Below are positions 17,211-30,524 of a stretch of 64,000 bases of DNA, piece by piece. The notes beneath the pieces were generated by a model. That model worked only from the letters and a program-made list of their open reading frames with translations, searched no databases and had not been told where the DNA came from. The position numbers were made by a program, and so were the translations under genes. The stretch covers positions 3,782,001-3,846,000 of the forward strand of contig CAVNZM010000004.1 in NCBI GenBank assembly GCA_963693365.1, given 5' to 3'. Origin of the DNA: Amoebidium appalachense. Its lineage: Eukaryota; Ichthyosporea. Every line of letters starts with the position of its first letter. Position 1 is the first letter of the stretch.

Positions 17211-18798
17211 CGCCCCGAGTGGTGGTGGTGGTGGTGGTGGTGGTGGTGGTGGTGGTGGTGGTGGTGGTGGTGGTGGTGGGGGGGGGGGGGGGGGGGGGGG
17301 GGGGGGTGGGTGTGTGTGTGCGCGCGCGTGTGTGGAAATGGAGACATACCTGGGGGTGGAATGCCGAGTGCAGGATCTTCCTGTTGAAGTCCATGTTGCC
17401 CACCGCAATGTCCGTCTTGCTGCCCTTCTTCTCCCCACCACTCACCTGCACACACCACGTCAGTTGCACACCTACAACACAACCACGACAGACCTAATGA
17501 CATCATACATCTGAACTTGCTAAGCCTCATAATCGCTATTTGCCATGTGCACCCAACATAGTTGGGCCAGTAACATGCCGTTACCTGTAGTCTTAGCAGG
17601 CACCGTCGTTATTAGCGATTAATAAATGAACAAATTCATTAATAACTTATACCAACCACTGCTTCTCCATTTCAGCGTCTGGACGCTGACGAGCCGAGAG
17701 CCACATTTCTCAAATCATTAGCCGCGTCTCACCAATCAAGAGACTCAATCAAATTGTGTCACATTGCCGATGTCGACATACGACATAGCCTTTCGCGCCC
17801 TTTTCAGGGCGACACGGCCTCATGGAATTTGTGCACAAAATGACATCACCAGTGTGGCTCGCCGCCAAGAGGCTAAAATGGAAGTAGCGGTGGTTGCTTA
17901 ATACCAACAAAGCAAACCAACCACTACGTTCACGTAGTCTTGGGCAAGCACCGTACAAATGTCATCCCCCCCCCCCCCCCAAAAAAAACCCCCCTTTCCT
18001 TCTCCTCCCCCTATTAACATGTGCACACATACACCCACACCCACACCCACATCCCCCCCCCCCCCCCCCCCCCCCCCACAATACACACCCACCCACCGTC
18101 CCACCCACCAAACCCACACCCGTCCACAGTAACCAACACCCACCTTGATTGCCGGCAAGGGGGACTTCTTCTTCTGTGTCTTTGCCTCGAGTGTAACCTC
18201 CGTGTTCGTCTCCCTGTCAAACACGTGGAACAGGTGGTGGTAGGAGCCCGTCATGATGTAGCGGTCGTCGTGGCTCCAGCTGCACTCAAATTTGTCGAAG
18301 ATGCAGTCGTTTTCATACAGGTCGCACAGGGAGCTGCGCAGGTACTCGTGCACTTGGAACGTGTGCACGGGGCCCTTGTCCATGTTGATGTCCCACACCT
18401 TGACCGTCATGTAGTCGCGAGACGCAATGTACCGCCCTGTGGGAAAGAGGAAGGTGTGTGTTAGTAGGGATTTGGAACGTGTTGGAGAGTGAAAAGTGCA
18501 CATACAGGACGCAACGATGGAAACACGATATGGAAGCTGCAGAGCACTCAGAGTTACTGAGAATGAATGTGCGTGTACGTAAGCAAGTACCATGCAGACA
18601 CGGGCTTCCTTTGATCCTTTTCTCTTTTTTTTTTTTTTCCCCAGACAATCTTTCGTCTGCTTAGTCTAACAACCCTCTCTTACTCCTCCCAGGCAAAACA
18701 CAATACGACACACGGACGCACATACAAACACCCCCTCCCCTCACTCCCCCCCCCCCCCCCCCCCCCCCCCACACACACCCAACACACATATGCCCCCC

Positions 18799-18829
<31 letters not shown>

Positions 18830-20423
18830 ACGAACACACATTACCGACACATACCTGCACGTGTACGCACCTGCACATGACCACTCACCCACCGACACGC
18901 ATCCGCGCATACATATATTCATACACACACACCTACATGTACGTGTACACACCCCCACACACCCACGAACCATTGCCACCATGAAACACACAAGTGCACA
19001 CACAAACCTGCCCGCACTCATAGTACAGCGTCTGTCTACACCATCCAACATCACACTTAAAGCTATGATCACACACTGAGTATATCACAACGTATGTCCA
19101 CGAAACTACTACCAACACATCTACCCATGTATTACACCACCAAACTCCCCCCAGCAGGTCTACCTATACTTACCCCTATCCCACCTTATCCCCCTGCCCA
19201 TCCCAAATTTACCCATTACGCCACCACAGCCGCCACAATCCCAACCATATCTAACATTTCTAACCATATTCAACCTTATCCCACCAATCCTAACAGCTTT
19301 TCGAAATTTTCTCATTAAACAACCACAAAGCCTCCACATTCCCACCCATACCTACTACCCGCCTTCCATGCTAAACACACAAACACACAAACACACACAC
19401 ACACACAGAGCACTCACCGTTGTTGCTGAATTTGACATCCGTAATCGACGAGATAATCTCGGAGAAGAAAGACTTTTGGCTCGGGTCCTCCGGCTCGTCA
19501 AACACTGCAACAATACAGTCCGTCAAAACCCCCCATATCCACTGACCTACTCATATCTGGTACGAACATTTTGAAATGGCACGGGAATTTCAGCAGCATA
19601 TAACCAAACAAGACATTGGCATGAACGGGTATCACCTCCCCACAATTCACACGATACAGGCAAATACATATCCTGACCCAGCTCCCCCTAAAAAAAAACC
19701 CCATGCACACACACACACACCCACAAAGGACGTACCCACCATGCATTCATAAAACAACACACGCCAAGCACGCACACAGTCCACAATACATAAAGACATG
19801 CACAAATACACGTGCACACACCAGGCACGAACAGTCCACACCTCCCATCACCACACTCTCCGTCGTTCATATGCACCCATGTGCACCTGAACACCGTCAA
19901 CTCACCCTTTGTGTGGCGGTCACACAGGGCAGCTGCACGTGTGTCACCGAGCTTGATATTGCCCTTGCTGCTGCTGTACATAAACACGTTGCATGATGTA
20001 GGGTGGAACTCAGCCGCTGGATGACGAGAAACAAGGTTAGATACATGTAGCTGGGTTCATTGATTAGAAATGAACCCATAGCTATGCATTACGCACAAAA
20101 GGAAACAAAGAAAGAAAAGATCATGAACTTGCATTTCTAGTAGGTTTCTAGGTGCCCCCCCCCCCCTCCTCCCTGGGCTAATGCATTTGATGCATAGAAA
20201 GTGTTCCGACACCACACAATATCAGATCCTAGCCCGACCGTGCGCAGCTTAGTGACAACACATTGATGCCCTTGCCCAGGCCAAAAGTACCCAATAACGC
20301 ACATGCAGAGAAACAATTACAATAGTGTAGGAATGACGGTGTGTGCTGTTCCTTTTTGGTGTGTGTGTGTGTGTGTGTGTGTGTTTTTTTCCTTTTTTTT
20401 TCCCTTTTTTTTTTTTTTTTCTT

Positions 20424-20456
<33 letters not shown>

Positions 20457-20528
20457 GACAAAACAGGTTTGGTATACACGCGCACTTTTTTGTGTGTGTT
20501 TGTTTGTGTGCATGCATATGTGTTGAAA

Positions 20529-20561
<33 letters not shown>

Positions 20562-20732
20562 CTCTTCTACCTGTGATGACCTCTGCAAGTTCCTCCATGT
20601 TTGCCGGCTTAATGTCGACAATCACTGTATCTGGTCAAGGCAAATAACATGGCAACAAAAAAAAAGAACAAGCATGTGCCCCCTACACGAGCACACCCCG
20701 TTGGCTCAGCCCCCAAATCATCCAACCTCCCC

Positions 20733-20763
<31 letters not shown>

Positions 20764-22021
20764 AAACACACACAAACCCACCCACACAAGCCCCCTTTTC
20801 GCCAATGCTACGGCCACACACCAAAGCCCCCCCCTGCCCCCGAGGAAAAAAAAAACACACCCTACCCCTCAAGCATAATCACTGGTTGCATTCCTGCATT
20901 CATGCATGCTCCCTCCCCCCTTCCCTCCCCTTCTCACTCCCACTCCCCCCCCTGTCGCGCGCCCACGCAGGTCCACCACCACCAAACACAGGTTTGAGCA
21001 TGGATACTGAAGCTTTCCTTGTTGTTGCCGATGCTCCAAAGGTTGATGCGGAGGTCATCGGCAGACAGGAAGGTCTCCTCGTCGGAGTTGACTGGAAAGC
21101 GGATGGGATCAAACTATTAGCTATATTTCATCTTTATGTTACAATATACAGAGGTGTGCATGTTCAAACAAGCAGGGCCACTATGATTTCAATCTTCAGT
21201 TATAGATGTTGTTGCAAAAATTGTGCCCTGTGTACCCACTGCTATGACCACAGGAACGGGAACATCCATACCGCCACACGGACCAAGTAAGGCCAAAAAA
21301 GAAAAGAAGAAAGACATGGAGAAGAGAGAGCCTGCACACTCTCTCTCTCGTTTCTTTTTTACAAACAACCGTGTACACGTTGGCATGACCACTGACACGA
21401 GAGCATGCATATGCGCATGAGAAGCACTCGCATAAACAGAAACATCTCGGTGCGAAAGGGACATGTGCAGGTGTGTGTAATGGGTGTAGGGGTGTTTCAG
21501 TATGGTGGCCTGCAAGCATAGGTGCTCGTGTGTTTGTGCATGTGAGCTCGTGTCCGCAAGCACGCTTCGGTGTCCGTGCGCTTTGGCAAGTGCTTAAGGG
21601 GATGGTGTGTGCGTGTATGTGTGTGTGTGTGGTGGTGGTGGTGCGGGAGGGGGGTAGGAAAGGTGGAGAAGGAGAGAGTCAGAGGAAGGGGGGAACAGAA
21701 TGACCAAATAGGAAAGAGGAAAAACATAGTGCATGATGGTCTTGAGCACCCACCTGAGATGGAGTTGATGTGGTAGGCATGTGCGTTGGCATACACCCTC
21801 CGGGGGATGGCTGCATACACTGTGTCCTCGTGCTGTGCAGAAAAAACCCCGTTACTAGCCAATTGGTGTATTCGTATCCACGTCGCGGATATTACATGCT
21901 CAGTAGCCGAATGGTCATAGACTATACGTCGAGAGGTTTTGTTTCCAGCAATGATAGAGAACCCAATATAAGTTAGACCTTACCCCAAGGCCCACGCTTC
22001 ACCTAGGAACCCTCCCCTCCA

Positions 22022-22054
<33 letters not shown>

Positions 22055-24359
22055 GGGCCAAAAAGGGCGTAACCGCACCAAGAAGTACTTAAGGCCAGCA
22101 TACAAGCAGGAACATACCGAGAGCTTGGGGACTTTCAGGTTTAGGACACCCTGGCGGATACCGCTGCGCTCCTCCGGGAAATTCACGTTGCTGATCGAGT
22201 GCATCTGCTTCTCGTAGATCTTCCACAGCTTGATGGTCTTGTCTGTGCACACACACACATTACTTGAGAACAAGGCATTAAAGCAATCGTATGCGCATGC
22301 CAGTCAATCCAGGGGAATGTAGAAACATTATGACCGGATAGGGATGTGCCAACAAAACTAGTGTCCCGCCAACAGGAGGGAGTGTTGTGTGTACTAAGGT
22401 GGATGTGCGCTGTGCTTGTGTGTGTCGGTAGAAAAGGCTCTGCCCCTAAATGCTTCCACCCTGCCTCCCCCCCCCCCCCCCCCAAAAAAAAGTACACTGC
22501 CTCCATCTTCTCATTTTCTTTAATCCCGAAAAAACAGATCACCAGACAGTTAAATCTGGGTGGCACAGGTGTAAATTGTGTATGTGTATGCAAATGCACT
22601 TGAGGAAGAGGGGGGAGGGGGGTTTAGGAGCACACTAAGCAAAGAGCATAGGAGGAATGCAAATGGGGGACAGGTGTGTACAGCGAAAAAGAGGATAAAT
22701 GTATGCAGGTACACATCTTTTTGTCTCGTGCGTATGAATGTGGCGGTTGAATGCAGCCCAATCCCGTGTGGGGCCATAGTGGATAATCATAGCCAATCCC
22801 ATGTTACTCCCATAAACCCAGTCCAGCACACAACCATATACCATATCTGGGCACCAACTCCCCTCAACCCAAGTACACCCCGGCCCTTACCATTTGTAGA
22901 CAGGAGGAACCGCGCCTGGTTTGTGCGCTTCAACCACTTAATGCGGTTAATTTTCTCCTCGATCTCCAAACTCTTAAGATAGTCGAACTCGGCTTCATGG
23001 CTCTGAAACTCAGTGTAGAACTGGTACTCGGCAAACTTCTCCGTCTGAGAAAAGCAGTGTGTTAACACCTGCAACCAACATCACATCTATTCCTGAGGTA
23101 TCCGATATCAAAGAACAGCATATGTCAGCCCTCCATGTGAACACAGGCAACTAACAACACCGCTTGCTCCAACAACACCGTTATTCATAAAGTAGCGAAA
23201 GATGGCTTACGCAGAAAAGTTACACCTCTCCCGAGACTATTTTTGTGTTGCATTAACCTCCCAGGTGTCCACGGTCACCAAGGTCCCAAGCAACTCAGAC
23301 CTACACTTGTCATACAACTACACACCCAAAAGCTAACTATCTAACCCGTCCGAATAGTGTTTGCGGACAAGCGTGTGTGCATGTATGCCTTGTCTTTGCA
23401 GGCCTGTGGGCGGATCGTAGACAAGTATTAGCGTGTTCCTGAGAGACAAGAGGTAGTCTTTCAACCAAAGCGGCAAGCATAACCGCGGAGACACGTTTCA
23501 TAAGATCATACCGTGTTGAAGGTGTGGACACTTACATAGGGGTCGCGCTCAAAAAGCACAACACGGCCTCCCTTGTCACCTGTAGCCAGGAACTCGCCCG
23601 TGTGGTCGAACTCAACCGCAGAGATGATGTCCACTGCATCAAATAGTTGCAAATGAGTGTCGCTCTTATTATAATTGCCGTCATGATGCTCTACCACTGC
23701 ACCGAATGTCGTGTATTACGGTGCATCAAAGCAACTGAACAATCTTATGTGCAGAAATTCTAAAAGGTGTGAGCAGCATTTCAAATAGATCAAAAATTAT
23801 TACACTGCATGGTGTGTGTGAAGCATTCTCTGACATGTGGAGCACGAGAAGGTGTGTTGCAATAAGATAAGATAAATGGTACACGATGAGTTGCCGCCCG
23901 TACAGCCGTCGAACTCTCCAAGACTGCCTAGGTGGGTATGCCGCATCTCAGGCCACCCCACCTACTCAAACCAACCACCCAGGTGCCAGCTAAATGTTGC
24001 TTTATTGGAGAACTAAACAGAATTGTTGGCCTGTTTGACCATGATAGCTCGCCACGTAGTCCACTCTGGATCTAAACTATCATATAATACTTTATCCTTG
24101 AACTTGCCAAAATTGCTTCGGTAGGTCGGCTACGAAGAAGAACTGAAACAACACAATCTCTGTAGCCATCGTCGTACGGAAGCTGTGATTATCGAATATG
24201 GTTAAAGTTAAAAAAAAGAAACCGTTTGTGTATCTATTGGATTGACGTGGATAACAACGGATGCATGAAAGAAAAGCTACCTTCCGTAATATCCTCGACG
24301 TTTCCCTTGTCGCCGAAAACCTGATGGAACCTCCATCCGCTATCCTCCGCAGCGGCCAT
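16739..24359 (-). CDS. PPP2R2: PP2A regulatory subunit B (B55/PR55 family), 12 coding exons
   Basis: This is the B55 regulatory subunit, a seven-bladed WD40 propeller that targets the PP2A core enzyme to substrates. In mitosis B55 opposes cyclin-CDK1. The minus-strand coding exons are 24281-24359, 23536-23633, 22891-23044, 22118-22242, 21754-21832, 21008-21091, 20571-20624, 19906-20016, 19418-19504, 18144-18436, 17350-17445 and 16739-16795. All borders are GT/AG and phases agree. They sum to 1317 bases, 438 aa plus TAA, close to the usual 440-450 aa. Family hallmarks seen are [77 protein letters not shown] and the end LFMFTKP. The ATG gives a short lead ([17 protein letters not shown]) matching the family N-terminus. 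Introns carry (GT)n, poly-G/C tracts and a TIR element. Assignment is very secure; the exact junction of exons 6 and 7 rests on choosing ATACAG as acceptor. Confidence 0.96.
17038..17306. repeat. Poly-G, poly-C, (TGG)n and poly-G in the last-but-one B55 intron
   Basis: In order: poly-G (about 17039-17073), (GT)n, poly-C (17169-17209), trinucleotide (GGT)n of about 20 units (17219-17279), and poly-G to 17306. All lie in the intron between B55 exons 11 and 12. Adjacent poly-G and poly-C could pair in the transcript. Confidence 0.9.
17652..17897. mobile_element. TIR-type miniature element (MITE-like), copy 1
   Basis: Left end ACCAACCACTGCTTCT then CCATTTCAGCGTCTGGACGC. The reverse complement of the right end reads AGCAACCACCGCTACTT then CCATTTTAGCCTCTTGGCGG. 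These are imperfect terminal inverted repeats of about 35 bases around a 170-base core. A core word CCGATGTCGACATA and the same TIR occur in the copy at 53671-53943. No protein is encoded. A target-site duplication is not certain (TTA/TAA at the ends is possible). It lies in the B55 intron between exons 10 and 11. The exact ends are approximate. Confidence 0.65.
18055..18075. repeat. Poly-C tract beside a B55 splice donor region
   Basis: Poly-C on the plus strand, so poly-G in the B55 pre-mRNA, about 70 bases downstream of the exon 10 donor. G-runs near donors can act as intronic splicing enhancers in animals; that role here is inference. Confidence 0.5.
20356..20560. repeat. (GT)n, T-run/G-run junction and second poly-G in a B55 intron
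   Basis: (GT)n at 20359-20384, T-rich 20385-20424, poly-G 20426-20455, then poly-G again at about 20529-20560. It ends about 10 bases from exon 7 of B55, so the first bases of that intron (minus strand) are nearly all C. Confidence 0.85.
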
Positions 24360-25850
24360 TTTGATTTATTGAAAATGCAAGGAATATGGGTTCATCTACG
24401 GCTATCCTCTCTCTATAATTCAGCACCAGCTCTCTGGATGAAAGCTGGGCTCCTCAAGATTCTAGCGATTCCTACAGCGGAAACTAGCGGTCCAGAAAAA
24501 AAAAATTTGCAGCGACGAAAACAATCCAAACTGACAACCAAACAAGAAGCGGATTTTTCACCTAACGAATATTTGCGAATATTCGCTCCGCCTGTTACAC
24601 GTTTTTGATTGGATGATTATACCTGGTGACGAGACTTCACATTCCACTCTTCGGGGGATTCAAATAAAACTAATTAAACTGAAAACATTTACAACCTTTC
24701 CTTATTGTTAAAGATAATATATGTTTATGCAAAATAGAATGCACAAAATTACGGAGAATATTTTTAAGTTTTTTTATGCTTTGTTGATAGGGATTTGTTT
24801 TTAGTAAGTCTTCAATCATTCACGATTTAAGGAGAGCTGCAATATTCAGACCCCAATTTTGTGAGCCATCCTGGAAACTCTAGCAGGTCTGATAATGGCT
24901 CACGAGCCAAGAAAACCGATTGGCGGAAAAAGCACCGCTTTGGAACTAAGAGTAACGTCACCAGCACCAGTTGAAAACGCAGTAGGCCGTCAAGGGAGCC
25001 CTGACGATGTCCGCAGCAATACAAAGTGCATAAACCCCAGTTGGAACTTGGAGTGCCCGGGGTGTCTCGAAGTTTCTTGTTTCTTTTGGTCACAGACTTC
25101 GCAAATCGGGGAGTAACTGTACTAATCTTTAGTCTGCTAGTTTATATACGTGGCCTTTGTTGAGTAAATATGCCATGCACACCTTTAGAAGGGGTGTCGA
25201 TGGTTTGACATAGCGAGAATATTGAACATGCAAGGTGTGGTTGAGTGCGTAAATCCGGATGATCCCCAGCTTCGCTAGGAACTGCAGTTCTGGCTAATAG
25301 TAATGGTATTAGTTAGAATTGCACGAGTAGGTTCTTGAAAACGGAAAAGCTTGAAGGAAGCTTTGTGAGAATATTGAACATGCAAGTTGTGTCTGACGCC
25401 GACTTTTCCTGCTGCTGTTGGCCGACTTTCCTGCTGCTCTTGGCAGCTGTTGTTCCCTTGTACGCCTTGGGTCGTCAAGCTGAAGAAAGGAGTGCATCTA
25501 CACGTGGTGAAGAAGGGCATATGTCATTGCCCGCTGGCCAAAGTATGTTGAGGCACCCCTCGATATTTTTATCTTGATGTTCCTACGGCTTTGAGGGTGC
25601 TTGTGGGGCTAACGAAGAGGCTTGGGCGTGCGTAGTGGCTTGGTAGGGGAGGGAAGTTGCGGAGAACGTGGAATTGAGAGTGGGCTCGGGGTGGGAGAGG
25701 AGGAGAGGGGGTTGGAAGGGATGGTGGTGAAGGGGGGGGGAGGAAGGGAGATGGGCACGCGGGAGGTTCGGAATTTATCTGAAGGCTGCTAACTGGCTTA
25801 AAGAGATGTACTAAAGCATTTATTTTCAACAAAGTTTGCACGGTATGATA
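24360..25850. other. B55 upstream region; no further gene seen
   Basis: Ordinary-composition DNA upstream of the B55 start. No TATA box is evident near the B55 ATG. A short direct repeat (AGAATATTGAACATGCAAG at about 25212 and 25368) is present. The open frames of 70-90 codons show no recognisable family. Confidence 0.5.
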
Positions 25851-25871
25851 GTGTCATGCGGCCTGGCACCA

Positions 25872-25872
25872 C

Positions 25873-25908
<36 letters not shown>

Positions 25909-26200
25909 ATCTTCCTCCTTCTCTCCCTGCCTCCCCCTCCTTCCCTCCCTCCCTCCCTCCCTCCCTCCCTCGATCCCTCTCTCTCTCTCCCTCCCCCCTC
26001 CCTCCCCCCTGTATCCCTCACCCTTTCTCCCCCTCTCCCCCCCCCCCCTCTCTCCTCTCCTTCTCTCTCTCTCTCTCTTGCTCTCTTTCTCTCTCTCTCC
26101 CCCGCCGTTCCCCCTTTCTCTACCTTCTCCCAAGGCTTCCAGTCCGATCCCCCCCCCCCCCCCCCCCCCCCCCCCCACCAAAAAAAAAAAAAAAAAAAAA
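25872..26200. repeat. Poly-C, (CCCT)n/(CT)n and C-run/A-run junction
   Basis: Poly-C at about 25873-25908, CCT/CT-rich DNA to 26100, then poly-C at 26151-26176 followed by ACC and a poly-A run to about 26202. The rest, up to the F-box pseudogene at 27.05 kb, is mixed DNA with more poly-C tracts (26336-26355, 26550-26567, 26724-26756). Confidence 0.85.
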
Positions 26201-26722
26201 AAGCAGGAAGCCAACTAAATCATACACCCACACACCTAGTTTGTCCTTTACTATGATCCCAACTATGACTTCGCAATTGGTCATGGCTCTCTATCATGGA
26301 GTGCTTCTAGTTTCATTTTACCCCTACTACCCTCCCCCCCCCCCCCCCCCCCCCCACCCTCCCCAGCCCTTCCAGGGCAAGTGGAATCTATTTGTTTTAG
26401 CTATACATAGACCCTCAACACATCAGTCGTCCCACCCTTACTGCCCACTCTTGCTACTACCTGCTTCCCCCCCACTCCTTCAAACACATGCACACGCACA
26501 CAAACATACATGAACACCCCCCCCTTAAACCCGTCCTACAACCTCCCTCCCCCCCCCCCCCCCCCCCTCCCCCCAGGAACCCCCCCTGATGATGCGCTCT
26601 GTTCAAGTGTCTTCTGCCTTCACGCTTCAATTATTTGATTTTGGACTTCCCGCTTTTGTGACGTTTTGTTGATGCTCGTTGTTGTCTCCTCCATATTTCC
26701 ATCCTCTACTAATGCATACATC

Positions 26723-26758
<36 letters not shown>

Positions 26759-27051
26759 AAAATAATTAACCAAAACTAAGGGATGGGAATGAACCTTCGG
26801 ACATGACGAAAGAAGAGAGAGACTGAAAGGCTAGGGATGTTTGTTGGGACGAGTTGAATTGGATGGAAGAGAGAGGAAAGATAGGGAGTAGGAAAGATCA
26901 AGACAAAGGAGTAAAAACTCCTTTTTTGCAGCTAGTTTTGCCCACCTTCCACATGGCTTCATTACTTGCCAGCCTCTTCTTCTTGTTTTTCGTTCCTGTG
27001 CATCCCTTCCGTCTGGGCCTCAACACCCCTCCTTACATTGTTTTCCCTCAC

Positions 27052-29653
27052 AGATGGCCCCCTCTACCACCTCTTCCCAGAGCTCCTATTCAAGATTCTA
27101 CGCAAACTACCCAGTGCCGACCGACTTTCATTTTCGCTGGTGTGCCGCCACTTCAGAAACTTAGCCCACTCACCCGAGGCTGGTACAATCACAATACACA
27201 TGCCCGGCACGATACAGAGAACAGAGCACTTCGAAGATATGATCTGGCGAGATTTGGAGACGTCGAAACCGTGGGAAGAAGCGGTAGGGAGAGTTGTTAT
27301 CGATGTTAACAAGTTTGTTTGCTTTGATCAAAATCAGTCGTCTAAGGACTTTGATTTGGAGGAACGATTTGATTGGCTTAACACCTTACTGCCCCTCGTG
27401 GACCCAACGTTTATCGAGGTCAAATTCGGCGGCCGCTGGAGTGATGATTTGTTTTCATACATTGTGTTCAGCCATGTTGCGGCTATTCTCGTCCAAGCAA
27501 ACGGTCGGTATACCAAATTGAGCAACTTTTACATACAGCTTACGCAACTCGATACACCGGCTCGGGCGGATGGGTTGATTGCGTCAATCGTGGCGAACCA
27601 AGCACACACCCTCCGCTCTTTTGTCGTTATTGAAGGATGTACACCTCTTGATTCATTTTCGCAGCTGGGTGCGCTAACACATCTCGCTTTGAGCCACCGC
27701 CGGCACACTTGTTCGCCTCGGCAGCGTTTTCAGGTACCCACGTGCACGGTTTTTGTCTTTGGACAATCACCCCCGTCTACGCTCATTGAAGATAAACCGC
27801 ATGCCTGCTCTGCGCGTGATTCATTCCTCCTCCGTCCACGACCAACTACAAGGGGTGTTATTGATGGCCTGCCCAAATTTGCGCGATGTGAGCGGCCTGT
27901 CGTATGGCAACAACCTTACACACATTACACTAGAGCATTGCGTTGCTCTAGGTAATGTAGTTTTCACACTGACTTCGGTTGTCCACCTAAAACTTGCATC
28001 ACTGGGTGACGGGTTCACGTCGTTTACACTCAACCATCCAAATTTGCGTGTCATTTCAATCGCCGACTGCAAGGAATTACTAGAGTTCGGTGGGGACTCT
28101 GCAAGCGCGCCACATTCAGAGACAATAATGCTCGAACGATGTGGTGCACTGACAAACATCACCGGGCTGGGGCATGTTCCAAGCATCAAAAAAATCTACC
28201 TAGATACTTTAGGCCTGACCTCACTTTTCCCACTCAACCACCCACACATGGCCTCTTTTCACATCCGGAATGCAATTCTCTTACCACTCTATGGGGCGAG
28301 GAAAACGAAATTTACGCACCGGTTCTGTCAGAGGTTTTTCTTATGGAATGTGAATCGCTCGTTGACTTTAGTGTTGTTAGCCACTTCCCAAATATGGAGT
28401 CCCTGGTGCTAAACGGACTTCACCAACTAACAACGCTTCCCCCCTGAACCAGCCCCGTCTGATAAAGCTTTTTATCACTGATTGCGCGTCATTAGCAGTT
28501 TAGGAGACAAACCCATCCATGTGCCGAAATTTTCCGATGTCGATTTGTCCTCTAGATCTTGCCCTTTGCTCTCGGACATTTCTGCGCTTGGGGGCATTCG
28601 ATCAATCCAAACACTCACGCTCGCGCAGCTACCCGGACTGCGCACTATCGAGTGTTTGCAGCCATATTCAAGTGGTGTCGCTGTCCCACTGCCCGAACTT
28701 GCCGGATGTGAGCGGACTGTATAATTGCAACAACCTTACAGACCTTACACTAGAGCAATGCCAAGGTCTCAGTCTCAGCAGTGTAACTTCGAATTCCACA
28801 CTAACTTCAGTTGTTCACATCGAACTCTCTTCATTGGGCATTGGTGCCACGTCGTTTCCACTGAACCATCCACGTTTGCGAACCATTCACATCAGCGACT
28901 GCCAGTCATTGGTAGAGTTCGGCGGGGTCTTTGCGATTGCGCCACAGCTGGAAGAAATAACACTTGACCGCTGTTTTGCATTAACCGACATCACCGGGTT
29001 GCAGCATTTTCCCAAAAAAAAATCGATTTACGGTATCTGCCCAGGCTCAACACACTTTTCCCGTTCAGGCACCCACACGTGGCCTTCCTTTCCATAACAT
29101 GATCTCAGGCTCTCACCACACTATGGGACGAGGAAGACGAAATGTACGCACCGGCACTATCAGAAATTTCTATTGTGGAATGTAACCAGCTTGTTAGCAT
29201 CAATGCTATTAGCCAATTTCCAAATTTGGAGTCTCTGGTGCCACACGGACGTCGCCACCTGGCAGCTATTTCCCCCCTGCACCACCCCCGTCTGATGAAT
29301 CTTTCTATCATAGACTGCATGTGTCGTACAAGTTTCGGTGGCGGGCCTATTAATGCGCCTGAGCTTTCCACCATCCGTTTGGCCTCGTGCTGTATAGGCT
29401 TTCAGACATTTCCATGCTCGGAACTATCCATTTCATCCAAACACTGACCCTTGAGCACCTACCCAACCTGCGCACTATCGAGTGTTTTCGAAACCACTGG
29501 CACCCGAATTTGAAACGTCTATTCATCGGTGCAAACCCCCACCTCGACTGTACGGTGCTCGCAACATGTCCCAACATGACGCTCGAATCGATTTGTCAAA
29601 TCAGCAGTGATCAGTACGCTGTTTCGAAATCAAACCGTCGGAAATCGAAATAA
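27052..29653 (+). pseudogene. Decayed F-box/leucine-rich-repeat protein gene (copy 2)
   Basis: It is a paralogue of the minus-strand remnant at 6.4-8.2 kb. It begins, probably after an intron (CCTCACAG just before), with an F-box (LFPELLFKILRKLPSADRLS), which in live proteins contacts Skp1. LRR-type repeats follow: NNLTHITLEHC, NHPNLRVISIADC, LGHVPSIKKIYLDTLGL. The LRR module occurs twice: about 27.75-28.65 kb ends in SDISALGGIRSIQTLTL, and 28.65-29.45 kb ends in SDISMLGTIHFIQTLTL. The frame breaks near 27740, 28270, 28450-28490, 28620-28700, 29010 (an A9 run) and 29390, and a TGA is in frame near 29100. Similarity continues across each break, so this is decay, not domain loss. It ends with a basic tail (SKSNRRKSK) and TAA at 29651, with homology continuing a little beyond (VAELERAIQLRDQ). 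Copy 1 lacks the second module. Confidence 0.65.
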
Positions 29654-29757
29654 TGAGTAGCAGAACTTGAGCGGGCAATACAGCTGAGGGATCAAGTATG
29701 AAAATCAGGTAACGACCCCCCCCCCCCCCCCCCCCCCCCGGAGGCTCCCCCCCCCCT

Positions 29758-30389
29758 GTTGGAGTACACTGGTACTCCCGGCTAGCAATGTCTGTTAGAG
29801 AAAGTTTCTGAGCAATTGAATAATTGTTTCAACACTCACTCGAGTGCATAGAGCTTTTGTTTACGGTCATATTCATATATGGTAGTCAATGATATGTTTG
29901 AGCCAAAACTGTACCAATGACGAGCTTCACTAGCAACGTGCTAATTGTGCTCATTAATTAATATTCCCGGTTCAGATGATGTCATGTCTATATTTGCCAC
30001 AGGATTCTATTCTTAGAGTGGTAGTGTGCTTTATTCCCGGATATTCTCAGAATATTTTTAGTTGTGTGAAGTAAGATTTACGTTTAACTGCAATTGGTGT
30101 GTTAAACACGTTTATTTGTGTGCTTTAGTGCAAGTTAACTAGCCACTCATCGTGCACAGTTAACTTTTATATCTTTAACGACTTGTTTTCATTGTGCTCT
30201 CTTTTCGGCCATGCTGTACATGGCCCACCACCAGGGTGCACACGAGGCCACCATGAGGTGGCCAACGACTATATAAAGCAGTGCCTCCCATGTCACAAAC
30301 ATGGGAAGCAGAACGTTTGATTTACACTTTTCTACTGTCGTTTTCAGTGCACAAAACACATAGACTAGTTACCCATCATACACGACACT
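29758..30389 (+). promoter_or_regulatory. Candidate LTR-like/promoter region with TATA box and two hairpins
   Basis: It begins TGTTGGAGTACACTGGTACT, which holds a 7-base inverted repeat (GGAGTAC/GTACTCC). A consensus-like TATA box (CTATATAAAG) lies at about 30268-30277. It is flanked by two perfect hairpins: GGCCACC-ATGA-GGTGGCC (30246-30263) and CCCATGT-CACAA-ACATGGG (30287-30305). An ATG ORF follows about 110 bases after the TATA box. The TG start and TATA suit an LTR promoter, but no second LTR, primer-binding site or polymerase was found. It could equally be a cellular promoter. Confidence 0.4.
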
Positions 30390-30524
30390 ATGTCTGACAA
30401 CTTACAGTTGCAGCAACTAGTCCAACTAGTGGAGCAGAGGTTGGCCTCACAAGATGCAATCATTTCTGACTTACAGAAGGAACAACGTGCACTAGAACTA
30501 GCTTCTATGAACACAATGTCCAAC

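Noticed and set aside
24827-25116. Small genes on either strand upstream of B55
   Set aside because: Frames of about 70-90 codons overlap each other, lack recognisable domains and have no supporting splice or promoter signals.
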